Shown: positions 1 to 9,702 of the stretch, piece by piece
How the letters are laid out: each line of letters begins with the position of its first letter
Position numbering within the stretch: position 1 is the stretch's first letter
Assembly (NCBI RefSeq): GCF_016862215.1
Contig: NZ_BOMN01000008.1
Coordinates: forward strand, 1 to 64,000
Direction: 5' to 3'
DNA: 64,000 nt
Origin: Winogradskya humida
GTDB lineage: Bacteria; Actinomycetota; Actinomycetes; Mycobacteriales; Micromonosporaceae
Position numbers and translations under genes: made by a program
The notes under the pieces: model-generated
Told to the model about the DNA's origin: nothing
The model's input: the letters and a program-made list of their open reading frames with translations, nothing else
The model's database searches: none

Positions 1-10
1 GGACCGGACG

Positions 11-604
11 CTACGTCGGGTCGTCCCCGCGGTCGAGGGCATCCCACGCCGCGCGTGAGTTGACCGTCCCCTTCTCGTCCACGGCGGGCGCGGTCTTCGG
101 CGACCGTTCGTAGCGAGCACCCATGCCCGGCCATTCATGACCGTGCCGCAGCGCCTCCCACCCGCCGGCGACCACCACAAGCCCTCCGACCGCGCAGAGC
201 ACCGCCCACACCGTGGCCGATCCCGTGCTCCCGCTGAGCCCGGCCCGCCCCGCCACCGCGGCCACCGCAATCCCGGCCCCGGCCAGCACCAGCAACCCCC
301 CGAGCACCCGCCGAGCGACCCCGCGAGTCGCGAGCAGCGCCCCGGCACCGGCCAGCGCGACCAACGCCAGCCCCAGCACCAGCGGCGCCGACTCACTCCC
401 GTCGAACTCATGCTTCCGGTCGAGCAGCCCGCCGCTCGTCGACACGGCCATCGTCCAGGTGCGGGTGATCCCCCACAACGCCAGCCCGGCCCCCGCCGCA
501 CAGAGCAACACGGTGAAAGCCAGCCGCCGCCCCTTCCCCGGCCCCGCCGCCCCATCAGGCCGCGCATCCACCGGACCCGCCGCTCCGTCAGGCCGCGCGT
601 TCAT
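11..604 (-). CDS. Trp biosynthesis-associated membrane protein
   Basis: Predicted 197-residue membrane protein of the TIGR02234-like family that accompanies actinobacterial trp genes; its biochemical role is not established. The start is set at the ATG 13 bases after the trpE stop, giving MNARPDG. A longer reading would begin inside trpE with an arginine/proline-rich stretch typical of out-of-frame translation. After a charged N-terminus there are about four hydrophobic segments (for example FTVLLCAAGAGLALWGI, LVLGLALVALAGAGALL and AVLCAVGGLVVVAGGWEAL), then a charged cytoplasmic tail. It lies directly downstream of trpE and is probably cotranscribed, with the remaining trp genes presumably beyond the left edge. 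Family assignment rests on position and topology. Confidence 0.8.
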   Translation of the reverse strand: MNARPDGAAGPVDARPDGAAGPGKGRRLAFTVLLCAAGAGLALWGITRTWTMAVSTSGGLLDRKHEFDGSESAPLVLGLALVALAGAGALLATRGVARRVLGGLLVLAGAGIAVAAVAGRAGLSGSTGSATVWAVLCAVGGLVVVAGGWEALRHGHEWPGMGARYERSPKTAPAVDEKGTVNSRAAWDALDRGDDPT

Positions 605-617
605 CGAGCCCGCCCAC

Positions 618-2159
618 TCATCGGGCCGCGCGCAGGGTCTCGGCGGCCGCGATCGCGGCGAGTACCGCGGCGGCCTTGTTCCTGGTCTCCTGCTCCTCGG
701 CTGCCGGATCGGAGTCGGCGACGATCCCCGCACCCGCCCCGACGTAGGCCTTACCCGCCCGCATCAGCGCGGTCCGGATCGCAATCGCCATGTCCATGTC
801 GCCGCCAAATCCGAAATATCCGACAGTGCCCCCGTAGAGCCCCCGCCGCACCGGCTCCAGGCTCTCGATGATCTCCATCGCGCGGACCTTGGGCGCCCCG
901 GACAACGTCCCCGCCGGAAAAGTCGCGGCGAGCGCGTCGAACGCCGTCTGATCGTCCCGCAACTCCCCCACCACGGTCGACACGATGTGCATGACGTGGC
1001 TGTACCGCTCGATCCGCGCGAAGTCCGGCACCTCGACAGTGCCCGCCCGGCAGACCCGCCCGAGATCGTTACGCCCCAGGTCGACGAGCATCACGTGCTC
1101 GGCGCGCTCCTTCGGGTCCGCCAGCAGCTCGGCGGCCAGCGCGTTGTCCAGCTCCGGGGTCGCCCCGCGCCAGCGGGTGCCGGCGATGGGGTGCAGCAGC
1201 GCACGGCGTACCCCATCCTCGTCGGCAGTGACCTTGAGATGCGCCTCGGGTGACGAACCCACGATGTCAAAATCATCAAAGCGCAACAGATACATGTACG
1301 GGCTGGGGTTCGTCGCCCGCAGCACCCGGTAGACGTCCAGCGAGTCCGCGTCGGTCTCCCGTTCGAAGCGCTGAGCGACCACGATCTGGAAGCACTCCCC
1401 GGCCCGGATCGCCTCCTTCGCCGTCTCGACCGCCTTCTGATAGTCACCCGGCGCCGTCCGGCTGACCACGTCACCCGCCGCCACCCGTTCCACGGTGGAG
1501 ATCATCGGTGGGGTCGGCCTGGAAAGCGAGCTGGTCATGGCATCAAGACGACCCACAGCCTGGTGGTACGCGGCCAGCGCCGCATCCCTGTCCGCACCCT
1601 CGGCCAGCACCGCGTTCGCGACCAGGAACGCCGACCCGTCGAAGTGATCGAGCACCACGAGGTCCGTCGCGAGCATCATGCCCAGCTCAGGCAGCGGCAC
1701 GTCATCGGTCGCGGTGACGGGCAACCGCTCGAACCGGCGGATCAGGTCGTAGCTCAGATAGCCGACCATGCCCCCGGTCAACGGCGGCAGCTCGGTGCCC
1801 GTACCCGGATCATCGGGGGTGGTCAGGGCCGCAACAGTCTCCCGCAGGGCGACCACAGGATCACCATCGACTGGTACGCCCACCGGTGGCGTCCCCAGCC
1901 ACGCCGCCTGCCCGTCCCGCTCGACCAGCGTGGCCACACTCCGCACGCCGATGAACGAATACCGTGACCAGGTCGCACCCCCGGCCCCCTGTTCGGCGGA
2001 CTCGAGCAGGAACGTGCCCGGCCCCCCGGCCAGCTTGCGGTAGACCCCGATCGGCGTCTCCCCGTCAGCCAGCAACCGCCGCACCACCGGAACCACCCGG
2101 CGCCGCCCGGCCTGCTCGACAAAACCCGCCTCGTCCGGGACGACAGCGCCGCTGGTCAC
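618..2159 (-). CDS. trpE: anthranilate synthase component I
   Basis: Large subunit of anthranilate synthase (513 residues), converting chorismate and ammonia to anthranilate, the first committed step of tryptophan synthesis, with the TrpG glutamine amidotransferase as partner. The N-terminal domain carries the LLESAEQG region used for feedback binding of tryptophan. The C-terminal chorismate-binding domain shows [30 protein letters not shown] and [15 protein letters not shown]. Length is normal for stand-alone TrpE, so it is not a TrpE–TrpG fusion. Its start overlaps the hisI stop by four bases, suggesting translational coupling in a mixed his/trp operon, an arrangement common in actinomycetes. 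No trpG is visible nearby. Confidence 0.97.
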   Translation of the reverse strand: MTSGAVVPDEAGFVEQAGRRRVVPVVRRLLADGETPIGVYRKLAGGPGTFLLESAEQGAGGATWSRYSFIGVRSVATLVERDGQAAWLGTPPVGVPVDGDPVVALRETVAALTTPDDPGTGTELPPLTGGMVGYLSYDLIRRFERLPVTATDDVPLPELGMMLATDLVVLDHFDGSAFLVANAVLAEGADRDAALAAYHQAVGRLDAMTSSLSRPTPPMISTVERVAAGDVVSRTAPGDYQKAVETAKEAIRAGECFQIVVAQRFERETDADSLDVYRVLRATNPSPYMYLLRFDDFDIVGSSPEAHLKVTADEDGVRRALLHPIAGTRWRGATPELDNALAAELLADPKERAEHVMLVDLGRNDLGRVCRAGTVEVPDFARIERYSHVMHIVSTVVGELRDDQTAFDALAATFPAGTLSGAPKVRAMEIIESLEPVRRGLYGGTVGYFGFGGDMDMAIAIRTALMRAGKAYVGAGAGIVADSDPAAEEQETRNKAAAVLAAIAAAETLRAAR

Positions 2160-2545
2160 GCGTTCTCCTTGGTTACTGTGAGTTCGTTGGAGAAGCAGGT
2201 GTGCGTCCCCGTGTGACAGGCCGCCCCCACCTGATCAACGGTCACCAGCAGCGCATCCCCGTCACAGTCGAGCGCCACCGACCGCACGAACTGGTGATGC
2301 CCCGAAGTAGCACCCTTCACCCAATATTCCTGCCGGCTCCGCGACCAGTACGTCGCGTGCCCGGTCGTGAGCGTCCGGTGCAAAGCTTCGTCATCCATCC
2401 ACGCGAGCATCAGCACATCACCGCTGTCATGCTCCCGGACGATGGCGGCAACAAGGCCGTCGCTGCTCCGACTGAGACGGGCGGCAATCGCCGGATCGAG
2501 GGAAGACGGACGCACGGGCTGGTTCTCGAGGTCACTGACTGGCAC
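2156..2545 (-). CDS. hisI: phosphoribosyl-AMP cyclohydrolase
   Basis: Third step of histidine synthesis: hydrolytic opening of the adenine ring of phosphoribosyl-AMP. The 129-residue reading starts at GTG 2545 (VPVSDLENQ). An open frame continues further upstream, but that part is proline/glycine-rich antisense of the divergent giant gene and is not credible. Diagnostic residues are [37 protein letters not shown] for metal binding, and the zinc ligands in the CHTGTHTCF motif. The separate HisE activity is not fused, so this is the actinobacterial HisI-only form. It overlaps trpE by four bases and is separated from the other his genes by about 30 kb. Confidence 0.95.
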   Translation of the reverse strand: MPVSDLENQPVRPSSLDPAIAARLSRSSDGLVAAIVREHDSGDVLMLAWMDDEALHRTLTTGHATYWSRSRQEYWVKGATSGHHQFVRSVALDCDGDALLVTVDQVGAACHTGTHTCFSNELTVTKENA

Positions 2546-2751
2546 AGTCCCAGATTGTCCCGCATAGGTGGCGACCGTCCACACCCTGTGTCGCGTAACC
2601 CACGATCCGGTCACGGACCCGGACAGGGGGTGTGACCCCGGCGCTGGGAACGGTACCGTCGTCGTGCGCCGCGCCGGCCCCCGGCGCCCGCGCCCGTGTC
2701 CGCCGGCGCCCCCGACGGCCGCGCCGCCCCCGCGACGGGAGTCACGAGCAG

Positions 2752-5700
2752 ATGGACCCGACGGCCACCAACGACGACGGGCACGCCCAGCCCGCCGACG
2801 ACCGCTCCTGGCCGGCCCCGGACTTCCTCGCCCCACCCGCCCCGGCCGCCAGGCCCGCCCCGGGCTCAGCTCCGCTCCCGCCCACCAGGCCCGCACCGGG
2901 CTCAGCTCCGCTCCCGCCCACCAGGCCCGCGCCGGGCTCAGCTCCAGTCCCGGCCGCCAGGCCCGCACCGGAGGAAACCTCTCCCTGGTACGCAGGCAGC
3001 GACACCGGCTCCCTACCCACAGCCGCAGGCTCCTCAGGTTTCGGCAAATGGGCCTTCGACCGCCCCGTCTCCGCCCCCGCCAACCCCGGCCCCGCCGTGG
3101 CTGATGCTGCCGCTGCCGACCCTGCCGCCGGCCCTCCCGCAGCCCCCGAAACCGGCCCTGCTGCCCTCGGCCCGGTCTCCGGCCCCGGCGTTTACAACAG
3201 CCACCCAACAGGTCCTGCCGCATTCCCCCGCATCGCCGGAACAGCCCGCCCGGCCCCCATCCTCCCCGGCCCGTCAGGCTCCTTCCCCGCCTTCGAACGC
3301 CCCAAATCCCGCCCCACCCCCGAACCCCACCCCCCAGCGGACCCACCCCAGCCCATCCCCTCCCAGTCCACCTTCGGTCAGCCCACCCCTGGCCAGCCCG
3401 CTTCCGGTCAGCCTGCCGCCGGTCAGCCCGCCGCTGGTCAGCCCAACCCCGGCCAGCTGCACCCCGGCCTGGCCACCCCCGATCAGCGCACCTCCGGCCA
3501 AGCCACGCCGGACCAACTCACCCCCGGCCGAGCCAACCCGGACCAGTTCGTTCCCGGCCAGGCAGACCCGGACGAGTTCACTCCCGGGCAGCCCCGACTC
3601 CCCCGGGACCCGTTCCGCTCGGCCCTGCACACCCCCGAAACACCCCCCACTCAGGAATCACCCAGGCCGCGCCGCCTCTCCGACCAGTTCCCCTCGGACC
3701 GCTTCCGCGCCACGTTCGGCCCCGCGTCCCGCACCCCCCACGCAGCCGAACCCACCACCCCACCCCGCGCAGAAGACCACCCCACCGAAGAACCACCCGC
3801 GAACACCTGGCCCACCTCTCCTTCGGATGGCTGGGCCGGCACTTCGGATCGCAGGGCTGACACTTCGGATCGCGGGGCTGACACTTCGAATGGCTGGGCT
3901 GACACTTCGGATCGCGGGGAAGGCACTTCGGATCGTTGGGAAGGCTCTTCCGATCGCTGGGCCGGCTCTTCGGAGGGCCAGGCCGGCGACATCTCAGCCG
4001 CTGACGACCCCGGCGCAGCACGTCAGCCGGCTGATGACACTCCGGGTGACCGCTGGCCGGGTGACGAACCCGCGGCAGGGCGATCGGTTCCCTCGGCGCC
4101 CAGTGACCCACCGGCGCAGACCCCATCCCCCTGGGCGGTCAGCCCTCCGCCGTGGTCGGCCCGCAACACCCCTTGGTCACCGGGTACGCCGTGGGCGGCT
4201 GGCGCCACATCCTCCAACGCGGCACCCGAGCCATCGGCCACGCCCACTTCGGACAAATCACCCACTTCAGACGACGCGGACCGGGACGACGTGCGGAAAG
4301 CCGCCTCGCCCACAGCGGGTGGGCCACTGATCCCGGGTGACACCGCATCCGAGGAAGAATCGGAGCAGCAGGAGAACGCAGCAGGCAACGGCGACACGGA
4401 AATGGTGGCGCTCGGTTCGCGCAGGCCGGTGGACGGTCTGCCCGGCGGGGCTGTCAACGGATGGAACGACCAGGGAGGCTTCCCACCCTTGGAGACCAAC
4501 GGACACCGCGTGAACGGCCACAGCCACGGCGACACCTCGCCGCGCAACGGCAGCGCCCCTGAGCCGGACCCCCGGCCTCAGCCGCGCACCAACCCGCTGG
4601 CGATGTCCCGCTCCCCCTTCACCCCGCCACCCCCGGAAACCCCGCCGCTGTACGCCCCCTCACCCTTCGCGATCCCCGGCAACCCCCCGGTCCCCGAGCC
4701 CCCGGCCACGGACCCGGACGCCGTACCCGCAGCGAGCAGCCCCGAGGACCACACCCCGGACGCCGCTCTCTCCTACGGGGAAGCCACCTTCGGCAGAGAC
4801 CCGGACAACGACCTCTACGGCGAAAGCCTGACCGGCCGTAGCACCCCGTTCACCAGCGACGACCCGTTGTCCCCGGACTCCCCCCTGCCCACCGGCGACC
4901 CCCTGACCGGCGACTTCTTGGGCCCCGACACCCTCACCCCCAGCAGCGACGACCTCTACGGCGAACGCCTCACCGGCCGCAACCGCGCCTACCAACCCGA
5001 CCCGGACCCCACCGAGACAGTCGGGCGCCGCCGCCAGCGCACCCCCGACGACCTCACCGACGTCCCCACCTGGCCGAACTCCCCAACCACCCCATCTGGC
5101 CAGTCCACCCCATCTGGCCAGTCCACCCCATCTGGCCAGTCCATCCCAGCCGGCCAGACCGGTCAGATGGGCGGGACCACCCAAGCCGGCGAGACCAGCC
5201 CGGCCACCTCCCGGCCCGAGGCCACCCCGCAGCAGACCGGCACCTACGCCGCGCGCGAAAACCTCGCCGCCACACCCGACGAACCCCCACCGCCCGCCGC
5301 CCCGATCTCGCACCCCGAAGACCGCCCGGTGGAGCCCCGCCCCATCTACTACGGCCACAACCCCTTCACCCCGGACACCCCAGCCCGCCCGATCACCGCC
5401 CCACCAGCCCACACGCCGCAGATCCAGACGCCGCAGATCCAGACGCCGCAGGTCCAGGCGCCGCAGGTCCAGGCGCCGCAGGGTGAAACGCCCCCGGGCG
5501 ATGCCGCGGTCGTGCAGACGCCGACGGGTGAAGTCTCCACGGACCAGACGCACGTGGGCCAGACCTACACGGGGCAGACCTACACGGGCTCGACGGCTAC
5601 GCATCCCGACCCGAGTGATTTGGGTGGCATCGCAGCTCAGGAGCCCTATTCGGCGAGTCGCTCGGTGTCGGGTCCGCCTGCTGCACCCCGGTCCATTCCG

Positions 5701-6885
5701 GGGTTGACTCCGCCTGCGGATCAGTTGCCCGGTCCCGTCCGGCCGGCCGGCGAACCGGAACCGGCTTCGGTCTGGGAGGCGCCCCGCCCGTCCGTGGACG
5801 CCGACCCCACGGCTGGAATCACCGGTTCGGCGAGGCCGATCCCAGGGCTGACCCCCACCGCCAAGCCGGTTTCGGCCGCGCCTGACCCGACCTTCGCGGA
5901 CCTGCCCAGCGCGAGCAGCGCAACGCCCGCAGACCAGCTGGGCGCGAGCAGCGCAACGCCCGCGAACTTGCTGGCCGAGGATGGTGCGGCAAGTGCGCGG
6001 GAGTCGCTTGCTGATCTGCCGACTGTTCCTCAGGAGAGTTCTTCGGGTGGGCGGCGTCGTCGACGTGACAATGATGAGCCGGCCGCGGATTTCCTGGCCA
6101 TGTGGCGGGCTGCGGATGACGCGCCGGCGCGCCGGCGGGCCGCCTGGGAGAGCGACGAAGCCGAACAAGCCACAACCGGCCACCCCGTAGCCGACCCGCC
6201 CGCAGCCGCTCAGGAGACAGCCGCCGAAGACAAAGCGTTCCCAGACAAGGCCGCCCCAGACAAGGCCGCCCCAGCCGAAGCCGCCCCGGACAAAGCCGAT
6301 GAAGCCGCGATCGGTAAGGCCACGGTCGGCTCGGCTTCGGGAGCTGTTCCCGCAGACGGGGACAAGGACGAGAACGACGACCCGACCGGCGTGAGCGAGC
6401 TGGCAGACGCCGCCGGCACGGTCGAGGAAGCGGAAACAGCCGAGCACGGCGAAGTACCGGAGACCGACGACACGATCACCGGCGTGGCCGACACGGCTGA
6501 AGCCCCCACCGGCGACGGCGAGACCGTTGAGGTCATCGAGGTGATCGCGGAGCCCATTGACGGCGGGGGCACCGGGGAGCCTGCCTCGCAGTTGAGGCCG
6601 GGGGACGTCGGGGAGAGTGCGATCTCGTTCTGGGATCCCGCGGCCGGGCAGCAGTTCCGGGGTGAGTGGCACGAGGTGAAGGCTCAGTTCGTGGATGATC
6701 CGGTGGCGGCGCTGGGGCGGGCCCGGGATCTGCTGACCGAGGCGGTTCATGAGCTGACCGAGTCGATGCTGGCCGAGCGGGATGAGCTTGATCCGCTCCG
6801 GGAGACGTCGGCGCCGGACACCGAGAGCATGCGGATCGCCATGCGCGGCTACACCGAGTTCCTCGAGCGGATCCTTGCCCTCTGA
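2752..6885 (+). CDS. very long Pro/Thr/Asp-rich disordered protein with C-terminal helical domain
   Basis: Function unknown. A 1377-residue protein read from ATG 2752, which has a GGGAG-like ribosome site about 11 bases upstream. Roughly the first 1,270 residues are low-complexity and rich in P, T, D, S and Q, with several internal repeats: [12 protein letters not shown] heptads (about 3370–3590), DTSDRGA-type repeats (3830–3990), SGQSTP (5092–5150), [10 protein letters not shown] (5410–5490) and DKAAP (6240–6300). YGESLTGR recurs as YGERLTGR. The last roughly 90 residues are different: they begin [19 protein letters not shown], continue [16 protein letters not shown] and look like an alpha-helical folded domain. 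No signal peptide or membrane segment is evident. Similar C-termini occur on other actinobacterial disordered proteins, but I cannot name the family. It is divergent from hisI. Confidence 0.75.
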   Translation: MDPTATNDDGHAQPADDRSWPAPDFLAPPAPAARPAPGSAPLPPTRPAPGSAPLPPTRPAPGSAPVPAARPAPEETSPWYAGSDTGSLPTAAGSSGFGKWAFDRPVSAPANPGPAVADAAAADPAAGPPAAPETGPAALGPVSGPGVYNSHPTGPAAFPRIAGTARPAPILPGPSGSFPAFERPKSRPTPEPHPPADPPQPIPSQSTFGQPTPGQPASGQPAAGQPAAGQPNPGQLHPGLATPDQRTSGQATPDQLTPGRANPDQFVPGQADPDEFTPGQPRLPRDPFRSALHTPETPPTQESPRPRRLSDQFPSDRFRATFGPASRTPHAAEPTTPPRAEDHPTEEPPANTWPTSPSDGWAGTSDRRADTSDRGADTSNGWADTSDRGEGTSDRWEGSSDRWAGSSEGQAGDISAADDPGAARQPADDTPGDRWPGDEPAAGRSVPSAPSDPPAQTPSPWAVSPPPWSARNTPWSPGTPWAAGATSSNAAPEPSATPTSDKSPTSDDADRDDVRKAASPTAGGPLIPGDTASEEESEQQENAAGNGDTEMVALGSRRPVDGLPGGAVNGWNDQGGFPPLETNGHRVNGHSHGDTSPRNGSAPEPDPRPQPRTNPLAMSRSPFTPPPPETPPLYAPSPFAIPGNPPVPEPPATDPDAVPAASSPEDHTPDAALSYGEATFGRDPDNDLYGESLTGRSTPFTSDDPLSPDSPLPTGDPLTGDFLGPDTLTPSSDDLYGERLTGRNRAYQPDPDPTETVGRRRQRTPDDLTDVPTWPNSPTTPSGQSTPSGQSTPSGQSIPAGQTGQMGGTTQAGETSPATSRPEATPQQTGTYAARENLAATPDEPPPPAAPISHPEDRPVEPRPIYYGHNPFTPDTPARPITAPPAHTPQIQTPQIQTPQVQAPQVQAPQGETPPGDAAVVQTPTGEVSTDQTHVGQTYTGQTYTGSTATHPDPSDLGGIAAQEPYSASRSVSGPPAAPRSIPGLTPPADQLPGPVRPAGEPEPASVWEAPRPSVDADPTAGITGSARPIPGLTPTAKPVSAAPDPTFADLPSASSATPADQLGASSATPANLLAEDGAASARESLADLPTVPQESSSGGRRRRRDNDEPAADFLAMWRAADDAPARRRAAWESDEAEQATTGHPVADPPAAAQETAAEDKAFPDKAAPDKAAPAEAAPDKADEAAIGKATVGSASGAVPADGDKDENDDPTGVSELADAAGTVEEAETAEHGEVPETDDTITGVADTAEAPTGDGETVEVIEVIAEPIDGGGTGEPASQLRPGDVGESAISFWDPAAGQQFRGEWHEVKAQFVDDPVAALGRARDLLTEAVHELTESMLAERDELDPLRETSAPDTESMRIAMRGYTEFLERILAL

Positions 6886-6892
6886 GGGGTTG

Positions 6893-7315
6893 GTGTTCAC
6901 GACGCGCGGGTCGGACTCACCGTGGGTCGACTCCGTGTGGACGTGTACGAGTGAGCAGGTCACGGCGATGACGTCTGTCGCCGGGGCGCGCTGGGGCCTG
7001 GTGTTCTGGGAGCGGGACGGCAGGGCGTACGCCTCCGGCACCGGCCCCGAGACCCGGACGGGTACGGCGCCGGTGCCGGAAGGCGCGACCTTCACCGGCA
7101 TCGAGTTCGCCCTGGGCACCTCGCTGCGGGCCGTGCCGACGCCGGCCCTGGTCGACGGCGGCAAGACCGCTGACGTCGTTGCCGAGCTCGGCTACTTCGA
7201 CGAGCCGCACCTGGCACGGGCGTTGCGCACCTACGTCGGCCGCACCGTCAGACAGCTGAGGGAGGGCGCAGGCGGCGCGATCGCCCTCGACCTCGGTCAG
7301 CGCCCGACGTCGTAG
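6893..7315 (+). pseudogene. AraC-type regulator with internal deletion
   Basis: A 140-codon open frame starting at GTG 6893 just after GAGGGG. The N-terminal ~100 residues resemble the sensor half of a common actinobacterial AraC-like regulator (TRGSDSPWVDSVWTC, VAGARWGLVFWE, GIEFALGTSLRAVPTPALVDGG). The frame then jumps to DVVAELGYFDEPHLARALR and YVGRT, which is the second helix-turn-helix of an AraC domain. The linker and first helix-turn-helix expected between them (about 100 residues) are missing, so DNA binding is probably lost although the frame stays open. The 3' end runs into the truncated gene on the opposite strand. The deletion is inferred from the family's usual architecture. Confidence 0.6.
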
Positions 7316-7566
7316 ATCAGCAGCTCCTGGTAGTCGGCGTGGTCCGCCGAGCCGGGCCACACCGCCGCGAACGCCTCGTAGCTGCGCCGGCCGAACATCA
7401 GCGCGGTCGTGCCGGCGAGTTCCTCGCCCTTCAGTGACCCGGCCTCCGGGACGAACTCGAGGTCCTTGACCACCCACCCGCCGCTGCGATGGCCCTCCCC
7501 GGGGCCGCCGGGCGAGTCCACGACGCCGTCGAGCGACATGAACCCGGTGTAGACCAGCTTGCGCAT
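7297..7566 (-). pseudogene. truncated RibD-C/dihydrofolate-reductase-like protein
   Basis: Only 89 residues remain of a family normally about 180–200 long. The N-terminal half is recognisable: RKLVYTGFMSLDGVVDSPGG, GGWVVKDLEF and TALMFGRRSYEAFAAVWPG, which are the NADPH/substrate-binding beginnings of the RibD C-terminal/DHFR-like fold. The reading then ends in ELLIYDVGR followed by a stop where the second half should begin. The truncation point lies inside the overlap with the deleted AraC-type gene, so one rearrangement may have damaged both. Enzyme activity is unlikely. Confidence 0.65.
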
Positions 7567-7665
7567 AGGTGAGTCCCCTCAGGATCGGTTCGGCGAGTCC
7601 ACGCTAGAACGCCGCCCGGCGAAAGTCTTGGACAGAACCGACACCGTGCCGCACAATTCATCCAG

Positions 7666-7679
7666 CGTTGAATTCAACG
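7666..7679. promoter_or_regulatory. 14-bp palindromic operator, candidate TetR site
   Basis: CGTTGAATTCAACG is a perfect 14-base palindrome, 24 bases upstream of the ATG of the ABC transporter operon whose third gene is a TetR-family regulator. Its position between a likely core promoter and the ribosome site fits autorepression. Assignment to that TetR protein is inferred from neighbourhood only. Confidence 0.55.
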
Positions 7680-7702
7680 GCAAATGAATTCCAGGAGGAG
7701 CG

Positions 7703-8416
7703 ATGGACCACGCTGTCGAGGTACGGAACCTCGTCGTCGATCGAGGCAAGCGCACAGTCCTGCACGACATCACCTGCGACATCCCCACGGGCAGCGTCAC
7801 GGGCCTGCTCGGGCCCAGCGGCAGCGGTAAAACCACCCTGATCCGCTCGATAGTCGGCGTCCAGGTGATCAAAAGTGGCACAGTCACCGTCCTCGGCAGC
7901 CCCGCCGGAGAAAGCGCGCTGAGGCGTACGGTCGGCTACGTCACCCAGGCCCCGAGTGTCTACAGCGACCTGTCCGTCCTGGAGAACGCCCGCTACTTCG
8001 CCGCCCTGCACCACAGAACCGCAGCCGACGCAGAGCGGGCCATCACGGACGTCGGCCTCGGAACAGCGAAGAATCAGCTTGCAGGAAACCTGTCCGGCGG
8101 TCAGCGCAGCCGGGCCTCCCTGGCCTGCGCACTGATCGGCGACCCGAAGCTGCTGGTGCTGGACGAGCCGACCGTCGGCCAGGACCCGATCCTGCGGGCC
8201 GATCTGTGGGCGCAGTTCCACGCGCTCGCCGCAGCCGGCACCACACTGATCGTTTCCAGCCACGTCATGGACGAAGCCGGCCGCTGCGACCGCCTGCTCC
8301 TCATCCGCGAGGGCAGGCTGGTCGCCGATGACCCGCCCGCGGCGATCCGCGCGGCAGCCGGCACGGACGACCTCGAGCAGGCGTTCCTCACGCTGATCAA
8401 GGAGGCAAGCGCATGA
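7703..8416 (+). CDS. ABC transporter ATP-binding protein (drug-export type)
   Basis: 237-residue nucleotide-binding subunit of an ABC-2 type exporter. It has a strong AGGAGG ribosome site six bases before the ATG. Walker A is GPSGSGKTT (about residues 37–45), the signature is LSGGQRSRAS, Walker B is LLVLDEPTVGQDP with the catalytic Glu present, and the H-loop is VSSHVMDEA. The C-terminal DDLEQAFLTL tail is typical of DrrA/YhhF-type drug or lipid exporters. It overlaps the permease gene by four bases and is followed by a TetR gene, a classic self-regulated efflux operon. The substrate cannot be deduced. Confidence 0.92.
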   Translation: MDHAVEVRNLVVDRGKRTVLHDITCDIPTGSVTGLLGPSGSGKTTLIRSIVGVQVIKSGTVTVLGSPAGESALRRTVGYVTQAPSVYSDLSVLENARYFAALHHRTAADAERAITDVGLGTAKNQLAGNLSGGQRSRASLACALIGDPKLLVLDEPTVGQDPILRADLWAQFHALAAAGTTLIVSSHVMDEAGRCDRLLLIREGRLVADDPPAAIRAAAGTDDLEQAFLTLIKEASA

Positions 8417-9105
8417 TCACCCTCGCCACGGCAGCACGGATCCTGCGCCAGTTGCGCCACGATCGGCGTACGGTCGGACTGTTGATCGTGGTCCCCGCGG
8501 CCCTGCTGGCCCTGCTCTATTTCATGTACGACGGGGCGCCGGCGTTCGATCGGGTGGCCCTGGTGATGCTCGGCGTGTTCCCGTTCGTGATCATGTTCCT
8601 CGTGACCAGCATCGCCATGCTGCGGGAGCGCACCAGCGGCACCCTCGAACGGCTGCTCACCACGCCGCTTCGCAAGCTGGATCTGCTGTTCGGCTACGGG
8701 CTCGCGTTCGGGCTGGCCGGTGCCGTGCAGGCGCTGGTCGCGGTCGCGGCGGCGCACTGGCTGTTCGGTCTCGAGACGCCGGCGGGCAGCGTGCTGGTCG
8801 CGGTTGTCGACGCGGTGCTCGGCATGGCGCTCGGGCTGCTGTGCAGTGCCTTCGCCCGCACCGAGTTCCAGGCCGTACAGTTCATCCCGGTGGTGGTCGC
8901 CCCGCAGTTGTTCCTCTGCGGGCTGTTCGTGCCGCGCGACGAGATGGCCGGCTGGCTGCAGGCGGTTTCGGACGTGCTACCCCTGACGTATGCCGTGAAG
9001 GCGCTCGCCGCCGCAACGGTGTGGCGCGACCTCGCGGTCGTGGCCGGAGCGGCGGTCCTCGCCCTCATCCTGGCGGCGGCAACCCTGAGGAGAAGGACCG
9101 GTTGA
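8413..9105 (+). CDS. ABC-2 type transporter permease
   Basis: 230-residue integral membrane partner of the preceding ATPase, with about six hydrophobic segments. The conserved ABC-2 region includes MLRERTSGTLERLLTTPLRKLDL, quoted here in two parts (MLRERTSGTLERLL and TTPLRKLDL), and later VVVAPQLFLCGLFVPRDEM and LPLTYAVKAL. The ATG overlaps the ATPase stop (ATGA). The gene ends immediately before the TTG start of the TetR regulator, so the three genes form a single unit. Probably exports a hydrophobic drug or lipid; direction and substrate are inferred from family only. Confidence 0.9.
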   Translation: MITLATAARILRQLRHDRRTVGLLIVVPAALLALLYFMYDGAPAFDRVALVMLGVFPFVIMFLVTSIAMLRERTSGTLERLLTTPLRKLDLLFGYGLAFGLAGAVQALVAVAAAHWLFGLETPAGSVLVAVVDAVLGMALGLLCSAFARTEFQAVQFIPVVVAPQLFLCGLFVPRDEMAGWLQAVSDVLPLTYAVKALAAATVWRDLAVVAGAAVLALILAAATLRRRTG

Positions 9106-9696
9106 TTGGTACGCCGTAGTGGCCGGCGCCCCGGCAATCAGGACACCCGGCAGTCCATCCTGGAGTCGGCCCGCACGGTCTTCGCCGAGCAGGGCTTCGA
9201 CAAGGGTTCGATCCGGGCGATCGCCACGCAGGCCGAGGTGGATCCCGCGCTGGTGCACCACTATTTCGGCACCAAGGAGAAGCTCTTCCTGGCGACCATG
9301 GACGCGCCCGTCGACCCCGGCTCGCTGGTCACCGAGGCGCTTGACGGGCCCCGGGACGAGGCCGGCGTACGCCTGGTGCGGCTGGTCCTGTCCGTCTGGG
9401 ACTCGCCGGCGGGGGTGGCGGCGCTGGCCATGCTGCGGTCGGCGATGAGCAACGAGTGGGCGGCCCGGCTCCTGCGCGAGTTCGTGGTCACGCAGATCCT
9501 GCGCCGCGCGGTCGCGCAGCTCGGGATCGACGAGCGTGAGGCGCCGCTGCGGTCCGCGCTGGTCGCCACGCAGATCGCGGGGCTGGCGGTGGTCCGCTAC
9601 GTGCTCAAGGTGGAGCCGGTCGCGTCAGCCCCGGCCGAGCAGCTGGTAGCCACTGTCGGCCCGAACGTGCAGCGCTACCTGACGGGCGACCTGTAG
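9106..9696 (+). CDS. TetR-family transcriptional regulator
   Basis: 196 residues, starting at a TTG that directly abuts the permease stop; GGAGAAGGA lies upstream as ribosome site. The N-terminal helix-turn-helix is clear: TRQSILESARTVFAEQGFDKGSIRAIA with recognition region VDPALVHHYFGTKEKLF (given in pieces of the same domain). The C-terminal ligand domain resembles the TetR_C family found beside ABC-2 exporters. It is expected to repress its own operon through the 14-bp palindrome at 7666–7679 and to be released by an exported compound. Confidence 0.9.
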   Translation: MVRRSGRRPGNQDTRQSILESARTVFAEQGFDKGSIRAIATQAEVDPALVHHYFGTKEKLFLATMDAPVDPGSLVTEALDGPRDEAGVRLVRLVLSVWDSPAGVAALAMLRSAMSNEWAARLLREFVVTQILRRAVAQLGIDEREAPLRSALVATQIAGLAVVRYVLKVEPVASAPAEQLVATVGPNVQRYLTGDL

Positions 9697-9702
9697 AACC
9701 GG

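Noticed and set aside
3830..3990. regular ~30-bp repeats considered as CRISPR
   Set aside because: In frame within a protein gene, variable in length, and without unique spacers.
4660..7164. 834-codon open frame antisense to the giant disordered protein
   Set aside because: R/G-rich mirror of a proline-rich gene; no ribosome site or family motifs, and the plus strand carries the repeats and folded tail.
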